A stretch of DNA of 64,000 nt from JANSWY01 sp965243755 (lineage in GTDB: Bacteria; Bacteroidota; Bacteroidia; Cytophagales; Cyclobacteriaceae), in assembly GCA_965243755.1 (NCBI GenBank), contig CBDEVW010000002.1, forward strand, positions 744,001 through 808,000, in the 5' to 3' direction. Numbering within the stretch: position 1 is the first letter of the stretch; every line of letters begins with the position of its first letter. The notes under the pieces are model-generated. The model made no database searches and was not told the DNA's origin. It saw nothing but the letters and a program-made list of their open reading frames with translations. The position numbers and the translations under genes were made by a program. This document shows, piece by piece, positions 1 through 8,974 of the stretch.

Positions 1-1728
1 ATCTCTCCAATCAATGGACTTACCCTTACATCCAGAGTTGGATTGGATTCTAAGTTTGGAACATTCCACCAGTGGCAGCCATCTTTCTGGTTCTCTGACA
101 CCAGACAATCAGGGGAGGCAACCATCGTCCAGGTTTCTTACAGAGATTACAGAGTGCAGTGGGAAAACTTTGCCAATTATGAGAAGACGATTGGAGAGAA
201 TGATTTCTCTATTCTTGCAGGTACTTCTATCTACGAAAATTTCACAGATTACATTCAAGGTGTAGGTACCGGGCTTATTGTACAAAGTGATCAGTTTGCT
301 TTCTTGACTTCAGTTCCGGACAGAGTAAACAATACCAACGCAAATGGTGCTGAGATATTGAGTACACTGGCATCATTCTATGGTCGACTTTCTTACTCTT
401 ATGGCAAGAAATACCTTTTGAATGCATCACTAAGAAGAGATGGTTCTTCTATGTTGGCTGATGGCAACAAGTGGGGAATATTTCCTGCGGTTTCTGCCGG
501 ATGGGTAATCAGTGCTGAAGATTTCTACAATGTTTCTGCACTCAACTTCTTGAAATTAAAAGCTAGCTGGGGTCAGAACGGTAGCTTAGCTAACCTCAGT
601 CCCGGTCAGTGGAAAGGTACAATTTCTTTTGGGTTCCAGTATCCTGATGGAAACGGACAATTACAAACAGGTGCAGAACCTGGCGTTTTGACCAACAGAA
701 ACCTGACCTGGGAAACTTCCGAGCAAATCAACTTCGGTTTAGAAGCAGGTTTGTTCAATGATGCACTTTCAGTTAATGTTGACTGGTACAGCAAGGAGAC
801 CAAAGATCTTATCACCACAGGATTCATTGCAAACTTTGTAGGGAATAACGCTCCTCCTGTAAACCTGGGAGCAATTAAGAATTCAGGACTTGAGATCGCA
901 TTGAATTATAAGAAAAATGTAGGTGATTTCAGCTATGAAATAAGTGCAAATGCCTCATTTATCAACAATGAAGTGACTCAATTGAATGAGAACATTGATG
1001 AGGTGACTGGACCTGGTATCGGTGCTACCGGATGGAGTCCTACCGGATTTAAAGTTGGATTGCCAGCATGGTATTTCAGAGGTTACCAAACAGACGGAAT
1101 ATTCCAGGATCAGGCCGAGATTGACGCATTTAATGCTGAATTAGAATCAGATCACGCTGCAGTTCCGGGAGATCCTATTCCTGTTGATGCAAATGGTGAT
1201 GGTTTAATCACTCCTGATGACTACACTTATATTGGAGATCCTTATGCAGATGTGCTTTATGGTTCCAGAATTTATGTGAACTACAAAGGATTTGACTTAA
1301 CCATGTTCTTACAAGGAACGATTGGTAATGAAAGGCTGATTGGATTCCAGAGAGGTGATAGAATTACTTCAAACAAACCATCATTCTTCTATGATAACAG
1401 ATGGACTGAAAGCAACCCTACCAACGATTGGTTCAGAGCGACAAACGATGCTAGTGTAGCCTATCAAAGTGACTACATGGTGTTTGATGGATCTTACATG
1501 AGAATCAAGCAGCTGCAGTTTGGGTATAATTTCCCTAAAGCAGTGTTGGAAAACGTTGGTATGAACAGTGCCAGAGTATTCGTTTCATTCGACAACTTTT
1601 TCACTTTCACAGACTATCCTGGGTTAGACCCGGAAGCTTCAAGTTTCAACTCACAGTTGATTGGTGTTGATAGAGGTTTCTATCCTTCATCAAGAATTTT
1701 CAATGTTGGTGTTAACGTAGGACTTTAA
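1..1728 (+). CDS. SusC/RagA-family TonB-linked outer membrane receptor, C-terminal part
   Basis: The reading frame is open from the first base, so the start, signal peptide, plug and N-terminal barrel lie outside the window; about 575 codons are visible. The visible part is the C-terminal beta-barrel of a SusC-type receptor: it has the family's RRDGSSMLADGNKWGIFPA stretch near nt 430-490, the alternating aromatic/polar strands of a barrel, a DANGDG calcium-loop-like motif near nt 1190-1210, and a closing strand ending in VGVNVGL. SusC proteins import oligomers across the outer membrane using TonB energy, with a SusD lipoprotein as lid. The SusD gene follows 12 bp downstream, so the two form one operon. 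The substrate cannot be told from sequence. I am sure of the family. Confidence 0.95.
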   Translation: MSPINGLTLTSRVGLDSKFGTFHQWQPSFWFSDTRQSGEATIVQVSYRDYRVQWENFANYEKTIGENDFSILAGTSIYENFTDYIQGVGTGLIVQSDQFAFLTSVPDRVNNTNANGAEILSTLASFYGRLSYSYGKKYLLNASLRRDGSSMLADGNKWGIFPAVSAGWVISAEDFYNVSALNFLKLKASWGQNGSLANLSPGQWKGTISFGFQYPDGNGQLQTGAEPGVLTNRNLTWETSEQINFGLEAGLFNDALSVNVDWYSKETKDLITTGFIANFVGNNAPPVNLGAIKNSGLEIALNYKKNVGDFSYEISANASFINNEVTQLNENIDEVTGPGIGATGWSPTGFKVGLPAWYFRGYQTDGIFQDQAEIDAFNAELESDHAAVPGDPIPVDANGDGLITPDDYTYIGDPYADVLYGSRIYVNYKGFDLTMFLQGTIGNERLIGFQRGDRITSNKPSFFYDNRWTESNPTNDWFRATNDASVAYQSDYMVFDGSYMRIKQLQFGYNFPKAVLENVGMNSARVFVSFDNFFTFTDYPGLDPEASSFNSQLIGVDRGFYPSSRIFNVGVNVGL

Positions 1729-1740
1729 ATTTTAAGAAAG

Positions 1741-3231
1741 ATGAAATTAAATTATAAAATAGTTTTTTCATTCCTTGCACTAACATTTGTTGTAATCAGT
1801 GCTTGTGATGAATTTATTGATGTAGAAGATACCAACAGATTAGATGTTGAGACATTCTACCAGACAGACGAAGATGCAAATCAGGCCCTATTCGCCACCT
1901 ACGATATTCTCCAGTGGCACCAAAACAACTGGGGATGGGCTAGTCCGATATTGGTAAAAACTCTGCCTTCCGACGAAGGTACAGGGGGAGGTAGCGATCC
2001 TTCAGATCAGCTGCCATACCAAAATTTGGATGATATGAACTTTGATGCAGCAAACACAGCAATATATGCATTGTGGAGTATCCAGTATTGGGGTATTTAC
2101 AGGGCAAACCTTGTGATCAACAACGTTGAGCCTACCAATGCATTAAGAGAGAGATATATTGCTGAAGCAAAAGCACTTAGAGGATATTTCTACCTTGAAT
2201 TAGTAACTGCTTTTGGTGATGTTCCATTGATACTGGATGAGTTAACACCAGATGAGTATCAGCAAACAAGGACACCTGCAGCACAGGTATATGATCAAAT
2301 TGAGCTGGACCTTACTGAAGCCGCAGCGGTACTGCCTGTGAAAAGTGCTTATTCAGCTGCTGACAGATTTAGAATGAGTAGAGGGACTGCTCAGAGTTTG
2401 CTGGGTAGAGCACACCTGTTTCAGGAAGAATGGTCCGAGGCAGCAACAGTCCTTGATGCGGTGATCAATTCTGGTGAGTATGGACTGGAGCCTGATTTTG
2501 GAGCAGTCTTTTCTGAAGCTGCAGAATTAGGTACAGAATCGATCTTTGAAGCTGTATTTATCGAAACTTTCGGTTACGATTGGGGTGGTAATGGCTTCTC
2601 ATGGGGTCAAAGATCAGAATCCAATATTCACATTCAATTGATGGGTCCCAGAGAGGGAGAGTTTACATTAACTGATTCCATGGCTGTTGGATGGGGCTTC
2701 AATCAGCCCACCCAGAAGATGTATGACGCTTTCCCTGCCGGAGACTTAAGAAGACAGCATACTGTTTGGTCACAAGCCGAATTGGAAGCTGCAGGTGGGT
2801 CTGCCACGGGTAATGCTTACGATTACGAAGGTTACATTAGAAGAAAGTACGGATCTTTCACTACTGAGGCTTCAGGTGACGTTTTCCAATTGAATTATGG
2901 AACAAACTGGAGATTGATGAGATATGCCGATGTGCTGCTTATGGCTGCTGAGGCACACCTTAATGGTGGTTCTGCTGCTACCGGACTTGGTTATATCAAT
3001 CAGGTGAGAAATCGTGCCGGACTTGCAGATCTTTCTTCTCTGTCTATGGCAGATATTGTAAGAGAGAGACAATTAGAGTTGGCTTTTGAGGGACACAGAT
3101 ACCTTGACCTGATCAGATGGGGAATGGCAGCTTCAGAATTGGAAGGTTTCCAGACTGGAAAGCACGAATTGTTTCCAATTCCTCAGAATGAGGTGTTGGC
3201 TGGTGGACTTGAGCAAAACACCGGTTACTAA
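1741..3231 (+). CDS. SusD/RagB-family nutrient-binding outer membrane lipoprotein
   Basis: Surface lipoprotein that caps the SusC channel encoded just upstream. A lipoprotein signal peptide ends in the lipobox VISAC with the lipidated Cys at residue 22. The SusD fold is indicated by the TPR-like N-terminal half (LWSIQYWGIYRANLVINN around residues 115-135; IAEAKALRGYFYLELV around 140) and by the C-terminal signatures MRYADVLLMAAEAHLNGG and LAFEGHRYLDLIRWG. It ends with the usual FPIPQNEV segment. At 496 residues it is normal length. A hairpin downstream (3281-3307) may end the transcript or reduce readthrough into the FG-GAP genes on the same strand. The ligand is unknown; no glycan enzyme is adjacent. 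Confidence 0.95.
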   Translation: MKLNYKIVFSFLALTFVVISACDEFIDVEDTNRLDVETFYQTDEDANQALFATYDILQWHQNNWGWASPILVKTLPSDEGTGGGSDPSDQLPYQNLDDMNFDAANTAIYALWSIQYWGIYRANLVINNVEPTNALRERYIAEAKALRGYFYLELVTAFGDVPLILDELTPDEYQQTRTPAAQVYDQIELDLTEAAAVLPVKSAYSAADRFRMSRGTAQSLLGRAHLFQEEWSEAATVLDAVINSGEYGLEPDFGAVFSEAAELGTESIFEAVFIETFGYDWGGNGFSWGQRSESNIHIQLMGPREGEFTLTDSMAVGWGFNQPTQKMYDAFPAGDLRRQHTVWSQAELEAAGGSATGNAYDYEGYIRRKYGSFTTEASGDVFQLNYGTNWRLMRYADVLLMAAEAHLNGGSAATGLGYINQVRNRAGLADLSSLSMADIVRERQLELAFEGHRYLDLIRWGMAASELEGFQTGKHELFPIPQNEVLAGGLEQNTGY

Positions 3232-3280
3232 AGAAGAAACCAAGAATTAAATTTTCTTCATTTTATTTTACATTGGTTAT

Positions 3281-3318
3281 AAGGGGTGTCATATTGTGGC
3301 ATCCCTTTCCTACCTTTT
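3281..3318 (+). terminator. hairpin after susCD, probable terminator
   Basis: AAGGGGTGTCA (3281-3291) pairs along its whole length, with two G-U pairs, with TGGCATCCCTT around a five-base loop. A pyrimidine-rich run with TTTTTT follows. The T-run is set a few bases off the stem, so termination may be partial and allow some readthrough into the next gene. Confidence 0.55.
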
Positions 3319-3342
3319 TTCACAAAATTTACAGCCCAAATT

Positions 3343-6300
3343 ATGAAAAAGATACTAACCATATTATCAATTGCTTGTCTGTTTTCCTGTGGTAAGGAAC
3401 AGTCAGAGGAGAAATCAAACAAAATCTTCCATTCACTTCCCTCTTCGGAAACGGGAGTAACGTTTGAAAACAGACTCACGGTGAACGACTCCATGAACTA
3501 TTTCTCTTATGGTTACTTCTATATGGGTGGTGGTGTAGCAATCGCCGATTTCAATAATGATGGCTTGCAAGACCTCTATTTCACCGGCAACATGGTCAAT
3601 AACAAACTTTACCTGAATCAGGGAGAGTGGAAATTTAAGGACGCAACAACACCATCAGGGACAGGAAGTTCTGAAGGACTTTGGGTTACCGGATGCTCTG
3701 TCATCGACATCAATACCGATGGGCTACTGGATATTTATGTGTCGGTAGCTGGAAAGTGGGCCTCCAGAAAAAATATTTTATTTGTCAACCAGGGAAATGA
3801 TGCAGATGGAAACCCCATCTTCAAAGATGAGGCAGAAAAACGCGGATTAGCAGATGAAGGATATAGCATTCAGACCACATTTCTTGATTATGATCAGGAT
3901 GGAGACATAGATGTATTAGTTGCCAATTACCAACCTACACCCTTCGCTTCCAAAGTAAACGATTACAAAAAATTAACTCAAAACGTCACCTGGGATCAAT
4001 CAGATCACCTGTATGAAAACGATGGGACGGGACATTTCAGAGATGTAACAGAGAAAGCAGGGCTGATCAACTATGGGCTTACCGTAGGTGTAATCGCCTC
4101 AGATTTTAACAATGATGGTTATACAGACATCTATTTTTCAAATGACTTCAATACTCCTGACAAATTTTATATCAACAACGGAAACGGAACCTTCAGCAAT
4201 CATATAGAAACTGCCATGATGCATACCTCATTCTATGGTATGGGGGTTGACGCAGGTGACATTAACGGCGATGGGTTGCTTGACCTGGTACAGGTAGATA
4301 TGACCCCTAAAGATAACTTCAGAAACAAAGCCAACATGTCATCTATGGATATTCAGGGATTTTGGGACATGGTAGATGCCGGATTTCATTACCAGTACAT
4401 GTTCAATACTTTACAGGTCAGCCAGGGTATAAATCCTGACGGAGTTCCTTTCTATGGTGAAATGGCAAAAATCAACGGAATTGACAAAACAGACTGGAGT
4501 TGGTCGTGCCTGTTTGCAGATTATGATAACGATGGATACAAAGATTTATACATCACCAACGGCACCAGAAGGGACATCAATAACAGGGATTATTTCAACT
4601 GGCTGGAGCGAACCGATATTAGTTTAAAAGTGAAATACAGGGAGCTTTCACCAATGGATCTCACCGAAAAAATGCCTTATAAGAGAGTGGATAACTATAT
4701 TTTCCGAAACGGACCAGATCATGTCTTTAAAAAGGCCAACAAAGAGTGGGGCCTGCATTTTGAGGGATTCTCTAATGGAGCTGCTTACGGTGATTTGGAC
4801 AATGACGGGGACCTGGACCTGGTGGTTAATAATATAGATTCAGTTGCCAGCATTTTTGAAAATAAGTCCAGTCAGGTAAAAGAAAATCAGTATCTCCGAA
4901 TACGGTTACAAGGTCCAAAACTCAACCCACTTGGATTGGGAACCAAAATATTTATCAAAACCAATCAGCAGGAGATATACCATGAACATACCATGGTGAG
5001 AGGTTATGAGTCCAGTATGGAGCCATTTGTTCATGTTGGTCTGGGATCAGCTGAGATCTTAAAGATGACCGTAGTTTGGCCTGATGGAGCGACCCAGGAA
5101 TTTGAAGGTATTTCATCGAACCAAACATTTACCGTTGACTATAAAAATGCGGCCCAAAGTACCAACGGCATTCAACTGGTAAACAGTAAAGAAAACTTAC
5201 CCATGTTTGATCAGCAGGACCTGATTCAATATGCCCATGCAGAAAATGATTTTGATGACTATCAACGAGAAATCTTACTACCGCACCAAATGTCCAGATT
5301 TGGGCCCGCTCTGGCTAAAGGTGACCTGAATAATGATGGCCTGGACGATTTATATGTAGGGGCCGCTTTTGGTAAACAAGGGGTATTATTTGTACAGTTG
5401 TCAGACGGGAACTTCAAAGAAATGCCACTAGGCAATACGAAGATCGAATCTGGACACGAAGATTTGGCAGCAGCTTTCTTTGATGCTAACAATGATGGAT
5501 TTGTTGACCTGTATGTAGTAAGTGGAGGTAATGAATTCGAGGCTGGACATGATGCCTATCAGGACAGGTTATATTTAAACAATGGTGAAGGTGAGCTTCT
5601 TTTGGCACCAGAAAAGTTGCCTGCAATTGGAATCAGCGGAGGAACTGTACAACCAGCTGATTTTGATCAGGATGGGGATACCGATCTTTTTATTGGCGGT
5701 AGACAATTGCCGGGTCAATATCCAATGCCTACATCAAGCTTGCTGCTGGTGAACGGTGGCAAGGAAAATGGCTACCAATTTACTGATATGTCTGCAGAGA
5801 TCGCTCCGGAAATGCAAGACCTGGGGATGGTTACTGATGCGATTTGGGATGACTATGATGAAGACAATGATCTGGACCTGATCGTAGTAGGCGAATGGAT
5901 GCCTGTTACCATTTTTGAAAATGACGACAATGAATTCAGAAAAGTAGTGCCTTTTGAAAACAACGTTGGCTGGTGGTTCAGCATTGAAAAAGGTGACCTT
6001 GATGGTGATGGTGATAATGATTATCTCGTTGGCAACCTGGGAACGAATTACAAATATCAGGCAAGTATTGAGGAAACATTTGATGTATACTCCTACGATT
6101 TTGATCAAAATGGAAAGCTTGATATTGTACTCAGCTATTACCAGGATGGCACACAATTCCCGGTAAGGGGAAAGTCATGTTCCTCTGAGCAAATCCCGGT
6201 TTTGAAGAAAAAGTACAGTACCTACAATAAATTTGCCTCCTCCGATCTCGGCCAAATTTATACCCCCGAGTTGCTGGATGAATCTTTGCATTACAAGGCG

Positions 6301-6672
6301 CACACCTTTGCCAGTGTAGCTATTTTCAATGGTCCGAAAAAAGCATTTGAGATCAAACCTTTACCAACACAGGTACAGGCGTCTTCGATCAACGATTTTG
6401 TAATCGAAGATGTCAATGGCGATGGTAACCTGGATGTGGTTTGTGGAGGCAATTTATTTGTGTCTGAAATTGAGACCCCCAGAAATGATGCATGCTTTGG
6501 TTGGCTGATGTTGGGAGACGGCAATGGTGGACTCAGATATGTGTCAAACTACCAGACTGGATTCTACGTGCCCTACGACATTAAAGCAATAGAATCTATC
6601 AAAACGAATAATGGTTCACACATTTTATTTGCAAACAACAGTGGGCCGATCGTAAGTTATATACGAAATTAG
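3343..6672 (+). CDS. FG-GAP/VCBS repeat lipoprotein with central ASPIC/UnbV domain
   Basis: Exported lipoprotein of 1109 residues. I start it at the ATG at 3343, which opens a clean lipoprotein signal (MKKILTILSIACLFSCGKEQ, lipidated Cys16); an in-frame start at 3286 would lie in the preceding hairpin and spoil the signal. The body carries about fourteen calcium-loop motifs of the DxDxDGxxD kind (DFNNDGLQD, DYDQDGDID, DLDNDGDLD, DFDQDGDTD and others), the mark of beta-propeller FG-GAP/VCBS repeats. An ASPIC/UnbV segment (VVWPDGATQEFEG) lies near residue 575, in the middle, separating two sets of repeats, so two propellers are likely. Proteins of this kind are common next to SusCD pairs in Bacteroidota, but their role is not settled. 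It is followed after 4 bp by a related gene. Confidence 0.88.
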   Translation: MKKILTILSIACLFSCGKEQSEEKSNKIFHSLPSSETGVTFENRLTVNDSMNYFSYGYFYMGGGVAIADFNNDGLQDLYFTGNMVNNKLYLNQGEWKFKDATTPSGTGSSEGLWVTGCSVIDINTDGLLDIYVSVAGKWASRKNILFVNQGNDADGNPIFKDEAEKRGLADEGYSIQTTFLDYDQDGDIDVLVANYQPTPFASKVNDYKKLTQNVTWDQSDHLYENDGTGHFRDVTEKAGLINYGLTVGVIASDFNNDGYTDIYFSNDFNTPDKFYINNGNGTFSNHIETAMMHTSFYGMGVDAGDINGDGLLDLVQVDMTPKDNFRNKANMSSMDIQGFWDMVDAGFHYQYMFNTLQVSQGINPDGVPFYGEMAKINGIDKTDWSWSCLFADYDNDGYKDLYITNGTRRDINNRDYFNWLERTDISLKVKYRELSPMDLTEKMPYKRVDNYIFRNGPDHVFKKANKEWGLHFEGFSNGAAYGDLDNDGDLDLVVNNIDSVASIFENKSSQVKENQYLRIRLQGPKLNPLGLGTKIFIKTNQQEIYHEHTMVRGYESSMEPFVHVGLGSAEILKMTVVWPDGATQEFEGISSNQTFTVDYKNAAQSTNGIQLVNSKENLPMFDQQDLIQYAHAENDFDDYQREILLPHQMSRFGPALAKGDLNNDGLDDLYVGAAFGKQGVLFVQLSDGNFKEMPLGNTKIESGHEDLAAAFFDANNDGFVDLYVVSGGNEFEAGHDAYQDRLYLNNGEGELLLAPEKLPAIGISGGTVQPADFDQDGDTDLFIGGRQLPGQYPMPTSSLLLVNGGKENGYQFTDMSAEIAPEMQDLGMVTDAIWDDYDEDNDLDLIVVGEWMPVTIFENDDNEFRKVVPFENNVGWWFSIEKGDLDGDGDNDYLVGNLGTNYKYQASIEETFDVYSYDFDQNGKLDIVLSYYQDGTQFPVRGKSCSSEQIPVLKKKYSTYNKFASSDLGQIYTPELLDESLHYKAHTFASVAIFNGPKKAFEIKPLPTQVQASSINDFVIEDVNGDGNLDVVCGGNLFVSEIETPRNDACFGWLMLGDGNGGLRYVSNYQTGFYVPYDIKAIESIKTNNGSHILFANNSGPIVSYIRN

Positions 6673-6676
6673 CGCT

Positions 6677-8914
6677 ATGCGGCTAATTGGTGCTATCATA
6701 GTTTTATTAGCCATTGGTTGTTCCAGGGAACCTGACTACAGGTCCCCTGAAACAATTCAAATGGCAAAATATCTTGAGCTTAAAGCTGATTCAGCGAAAA
6801 GGTCTATCGCGTTTCCTTATTTTAATGATTACCTGATCAAGAGGATAAGTTACATGCTCAGGGGGCTACCTTACCATGTGAAGTCAGGGCAAAGACTAGA
6901 TTACGGGTTGGCGTTGTTGATGAAGGGTGAAAACGAATTGTGCATAGAAGAAATGAAAAAGTGCATAAAGTCGTTTCCAGATTCTGAAAAGGTCAATGAT
7001 AAGAATGTATATTTCTACAAGGTGCTCGCACTAGCTTATTTGAGACAAGCTGAGCAAACTAATTGCATAGATCATCATTCATCTACATCATGTGTGATTC
7101 CGCTCGATGGGAACGGCATACATCAGGATAAATCGTGGGCAAATAAGGCTGCAGAAGTTTATCGCAATCTCATGGTCTATGATTCGCTTGATGATCAATC
7201 GAAATGGTTCCTGAACCTGGCGCACATGGCGTTAGGAAACTATCCTGATGGTGTTCCTGAAAGATATGTGATCAATCCGGCTTTATTCCAATCTGGCCAT
7301 TCATTCAAACCCTTTCGAAATGTTGCAATGAGTGCTGGGGTAGCCATTAATAATCATGCAGGAGCCAGTGTGAGTGAGGATTTTAACAATGATGGGCTAA
7401 TCGACCTTTTTACTACTTCCTACAGCCTGGCAGAACAGAGTTATTTATTAACTAACCAGGGCAATGGCAAGTTCAGCGATGAGTCCTCCAGGTTAGGTTT
7501 ACTAGGATTAACAGCAGGTTTGAATGCTGTCCAGGGAGACTTTAATAATGATGGATATGAAGACCTGTTTGTTGGAAGAGGTGCATGGTTGGGTAAAAAT
7601 GGGCAAATAAGAAATTCATTGTTAATCAATAATGCCGGAAATGGATTTGAGGAACGAAGCTATTCAGCAAACCTGCCATCAGAAAAACCAACCGGGACAG
7701 TGGCAATTGCAGACATTGACCTTGACGGTGATCTTGATATTTTTATTGGGAATGAAGGAACCTTGCGTACACCTTTCCCTTCTGAATTAATGTTGAATGA
7801 CGGAACAGGTAAATTCGAAGATGCTTCGGATCGTGCAGGGCTTGCTATAAATGAATTCGTAAAAGGAGCCAGCTGGGGTGATGTGAATAATGATGGCTAC
7901 CCGGACCTGGTGGTTAGTATTTATGGAGGAAACAATAAGTTGTTTATCAACAGGAGCAAGGACGGAAAAGTGATGTTTGAGGAATCAGGAAAGATGGCTG
8001 GTATCAGCGAACCTATTTATAGTTTTCCATGCTGGTTTTGGGATTTTGATAATGACGGATTTCAAGACATAATGATCTTTGGGTATGATAACCGTCAATC
8101 GCAGTTGATCCCTTCTCACGTACTGAGAAACATGGAAAATAATGAAGATGCAAAAGATAAACCTCGTCTTTATAAGAATAATGGAGATGAGACTTTTTCA
8201 GATATTACCACTGAAGCAGGGCTCGATATACCCATATACGCTATGGGTGCCAATTATGGAGACCTTAACAATGATGGTTACCCTGATTTCTATACCGGAA
8301 CAGGGGAGTTTAATCTTTGGGCACAAATTCCAAACAGGATGTTTCTCAATATTGAAGGCAATCGGTTTGTAGAGGTAACTTACGAGGGAGGGTTTGGTCA
8401 GATACAGAAAGGCCATGGAATATCATTTGCGGACTTTGATAATGACGGTGATCAGGATATTTATCACCAGGTTGGAGGGGCAGCAGAAAGCGATGTTTTT
8501 CACAACATGCTTTTTGAAAACCCGGGTTTTGAAAATAATTGGATCAGTATCGACCTTGAAGGAGCCGTCTCCAATCGATCCGCAATAGGCGCAACTCTCA
8601 AATTAAGTATACTCGATGAAAGAACAAACGAGCGTAGAATTGTATATCACCATGTGAATTCCGGAGGTTCTTTTGGTGCTAATTCTCTACGTGCCGAAAT
8701 AGGTCTGGGGATCACAGGTAACATTGATACATTATCGATCACCTGGCCGAATGGGGAACAGGAAATGCAGGTATTTTATAATATTGAGCCCAACCAACAT
8801 TATACGCTTAGGGAATCAGAACCACTGAAATTGGTGCAACGGAAGAAATTTAGTTTTAGTGAAATCCAATCAACACATCACCACGCTGCATTAGCGGAAT
8901 ATTGTGGTAAATGA
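6677..8914 (+). CDS. FG-GAP/VCBS repeat lipoprotein with N-terminal helical region and C-terminal ASPIC/UnbV domain
   Basis: Starts 4 bp after the previous gene, so the two are surely cotranscribed. A lipoprotein signal ends at AIGC (Cys15). Residues about 25-190 look helical and TPR-like (LDYGLALLMKGENELCIEEM; KVLALAYLRQAEQ; KWFLNLAHMALGNYPDGVP). They are followed by seven calcium-loop repeats (DFNNDGLID, DFNNDGYED, DIDLDGDLD, DVNNDGYPD, DFDNDGFQD, DLNNDGYPD, DFDNDGDQD), enough for one seven-bladed propeller. The C-terminal ASPIC/UnbV segment has ITWPNGEQEMQVF. It resembles CRTAC1-type proteins. The layout (helical part, one propeller, terminal ASPIC) differs from its two-propeller neighbour, so the pair is not a simple duplication. 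Function is unknown; surface binding or assembly is inference. Confidence 0.88.
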   Translation: MRLIGAIIVLLAIGCSREPDYRSPETIQMAKYLELKADSAKRSIAFPYFNDYLIKRISYMLRGLPYHVKSGQRLDYGLALLMKGENELCIEEMKKCIKSFPDSEKVNDKNVYFYKVLALAYLRQAEQTNCIDHHSSTSCVIPLDGNGIHQDKSWANKAAEVYRNLMVYDSLDDQSKWFLNLAHMALGNYPDGVPERYVINPALFQSGHSFKPFRNVAMSAGVAINNHAGASVSEDFNNDGLIDLFTTSYSLAEQSYLLTNQGNGKFSDESSRLGLLGLTAGLNAVQGDFNNDGYEDLFVGRGAWLGKNGQIRNSLLINNAGNGFEERSYSANLPSEKPTGTVAIADIDLDGDLDIFIGNEGTLRTPFPSELMLNDGTGKFEDASDRAGLAINEFVKGASWGDVNNDGYPDLVVSIYGGNNKLFINRSKDGKVMFEESGKMAGISEPIYSFPCWFWDFDNDGFQDIMIFGYDNRQSQLIPSHVLRNMENNEDAKDKPRLYKNNGDETFSDITTEAGLDIPIYAMGANYGDLNNDGYPDFYTGTGEFNLWAQIPNRMFLNIEGNRFVEVTYEGGFGQIQKGHGISFADFDNDGDQDIYHQVGGAAESDVFHNMLFENPGFENNWISIDLEGAVSNRSAIGATLKLSILDERTNERRIVYHHVNSGGSFGANSLRAEIGLGITGNIDTLSITWPNGEQEMQVFYNIEPNQHYTLRESEPLKLVQRKKFSFSEIQSTHHHAALAEYCGK

Positions 8915-8974
8915 TGTGTTTTAAAGTCATTAGTTTTGACGTGACAGACCCAATTAGTGCCAAAAGATCTCAAC

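Noticed and set aside
3286..3342. Upstream extension of the first FG-GAP lipoprotein
   Set aside because: It begins inside the terminator hairpin and would place 19 residues before a clean lipoprotein signal.
5734..6156. 140-codon frame antisense to the first FG-GAP gene
   Set aside because: It is a shadow of the repeat-rich coding strand, with no signal or start context of its own.
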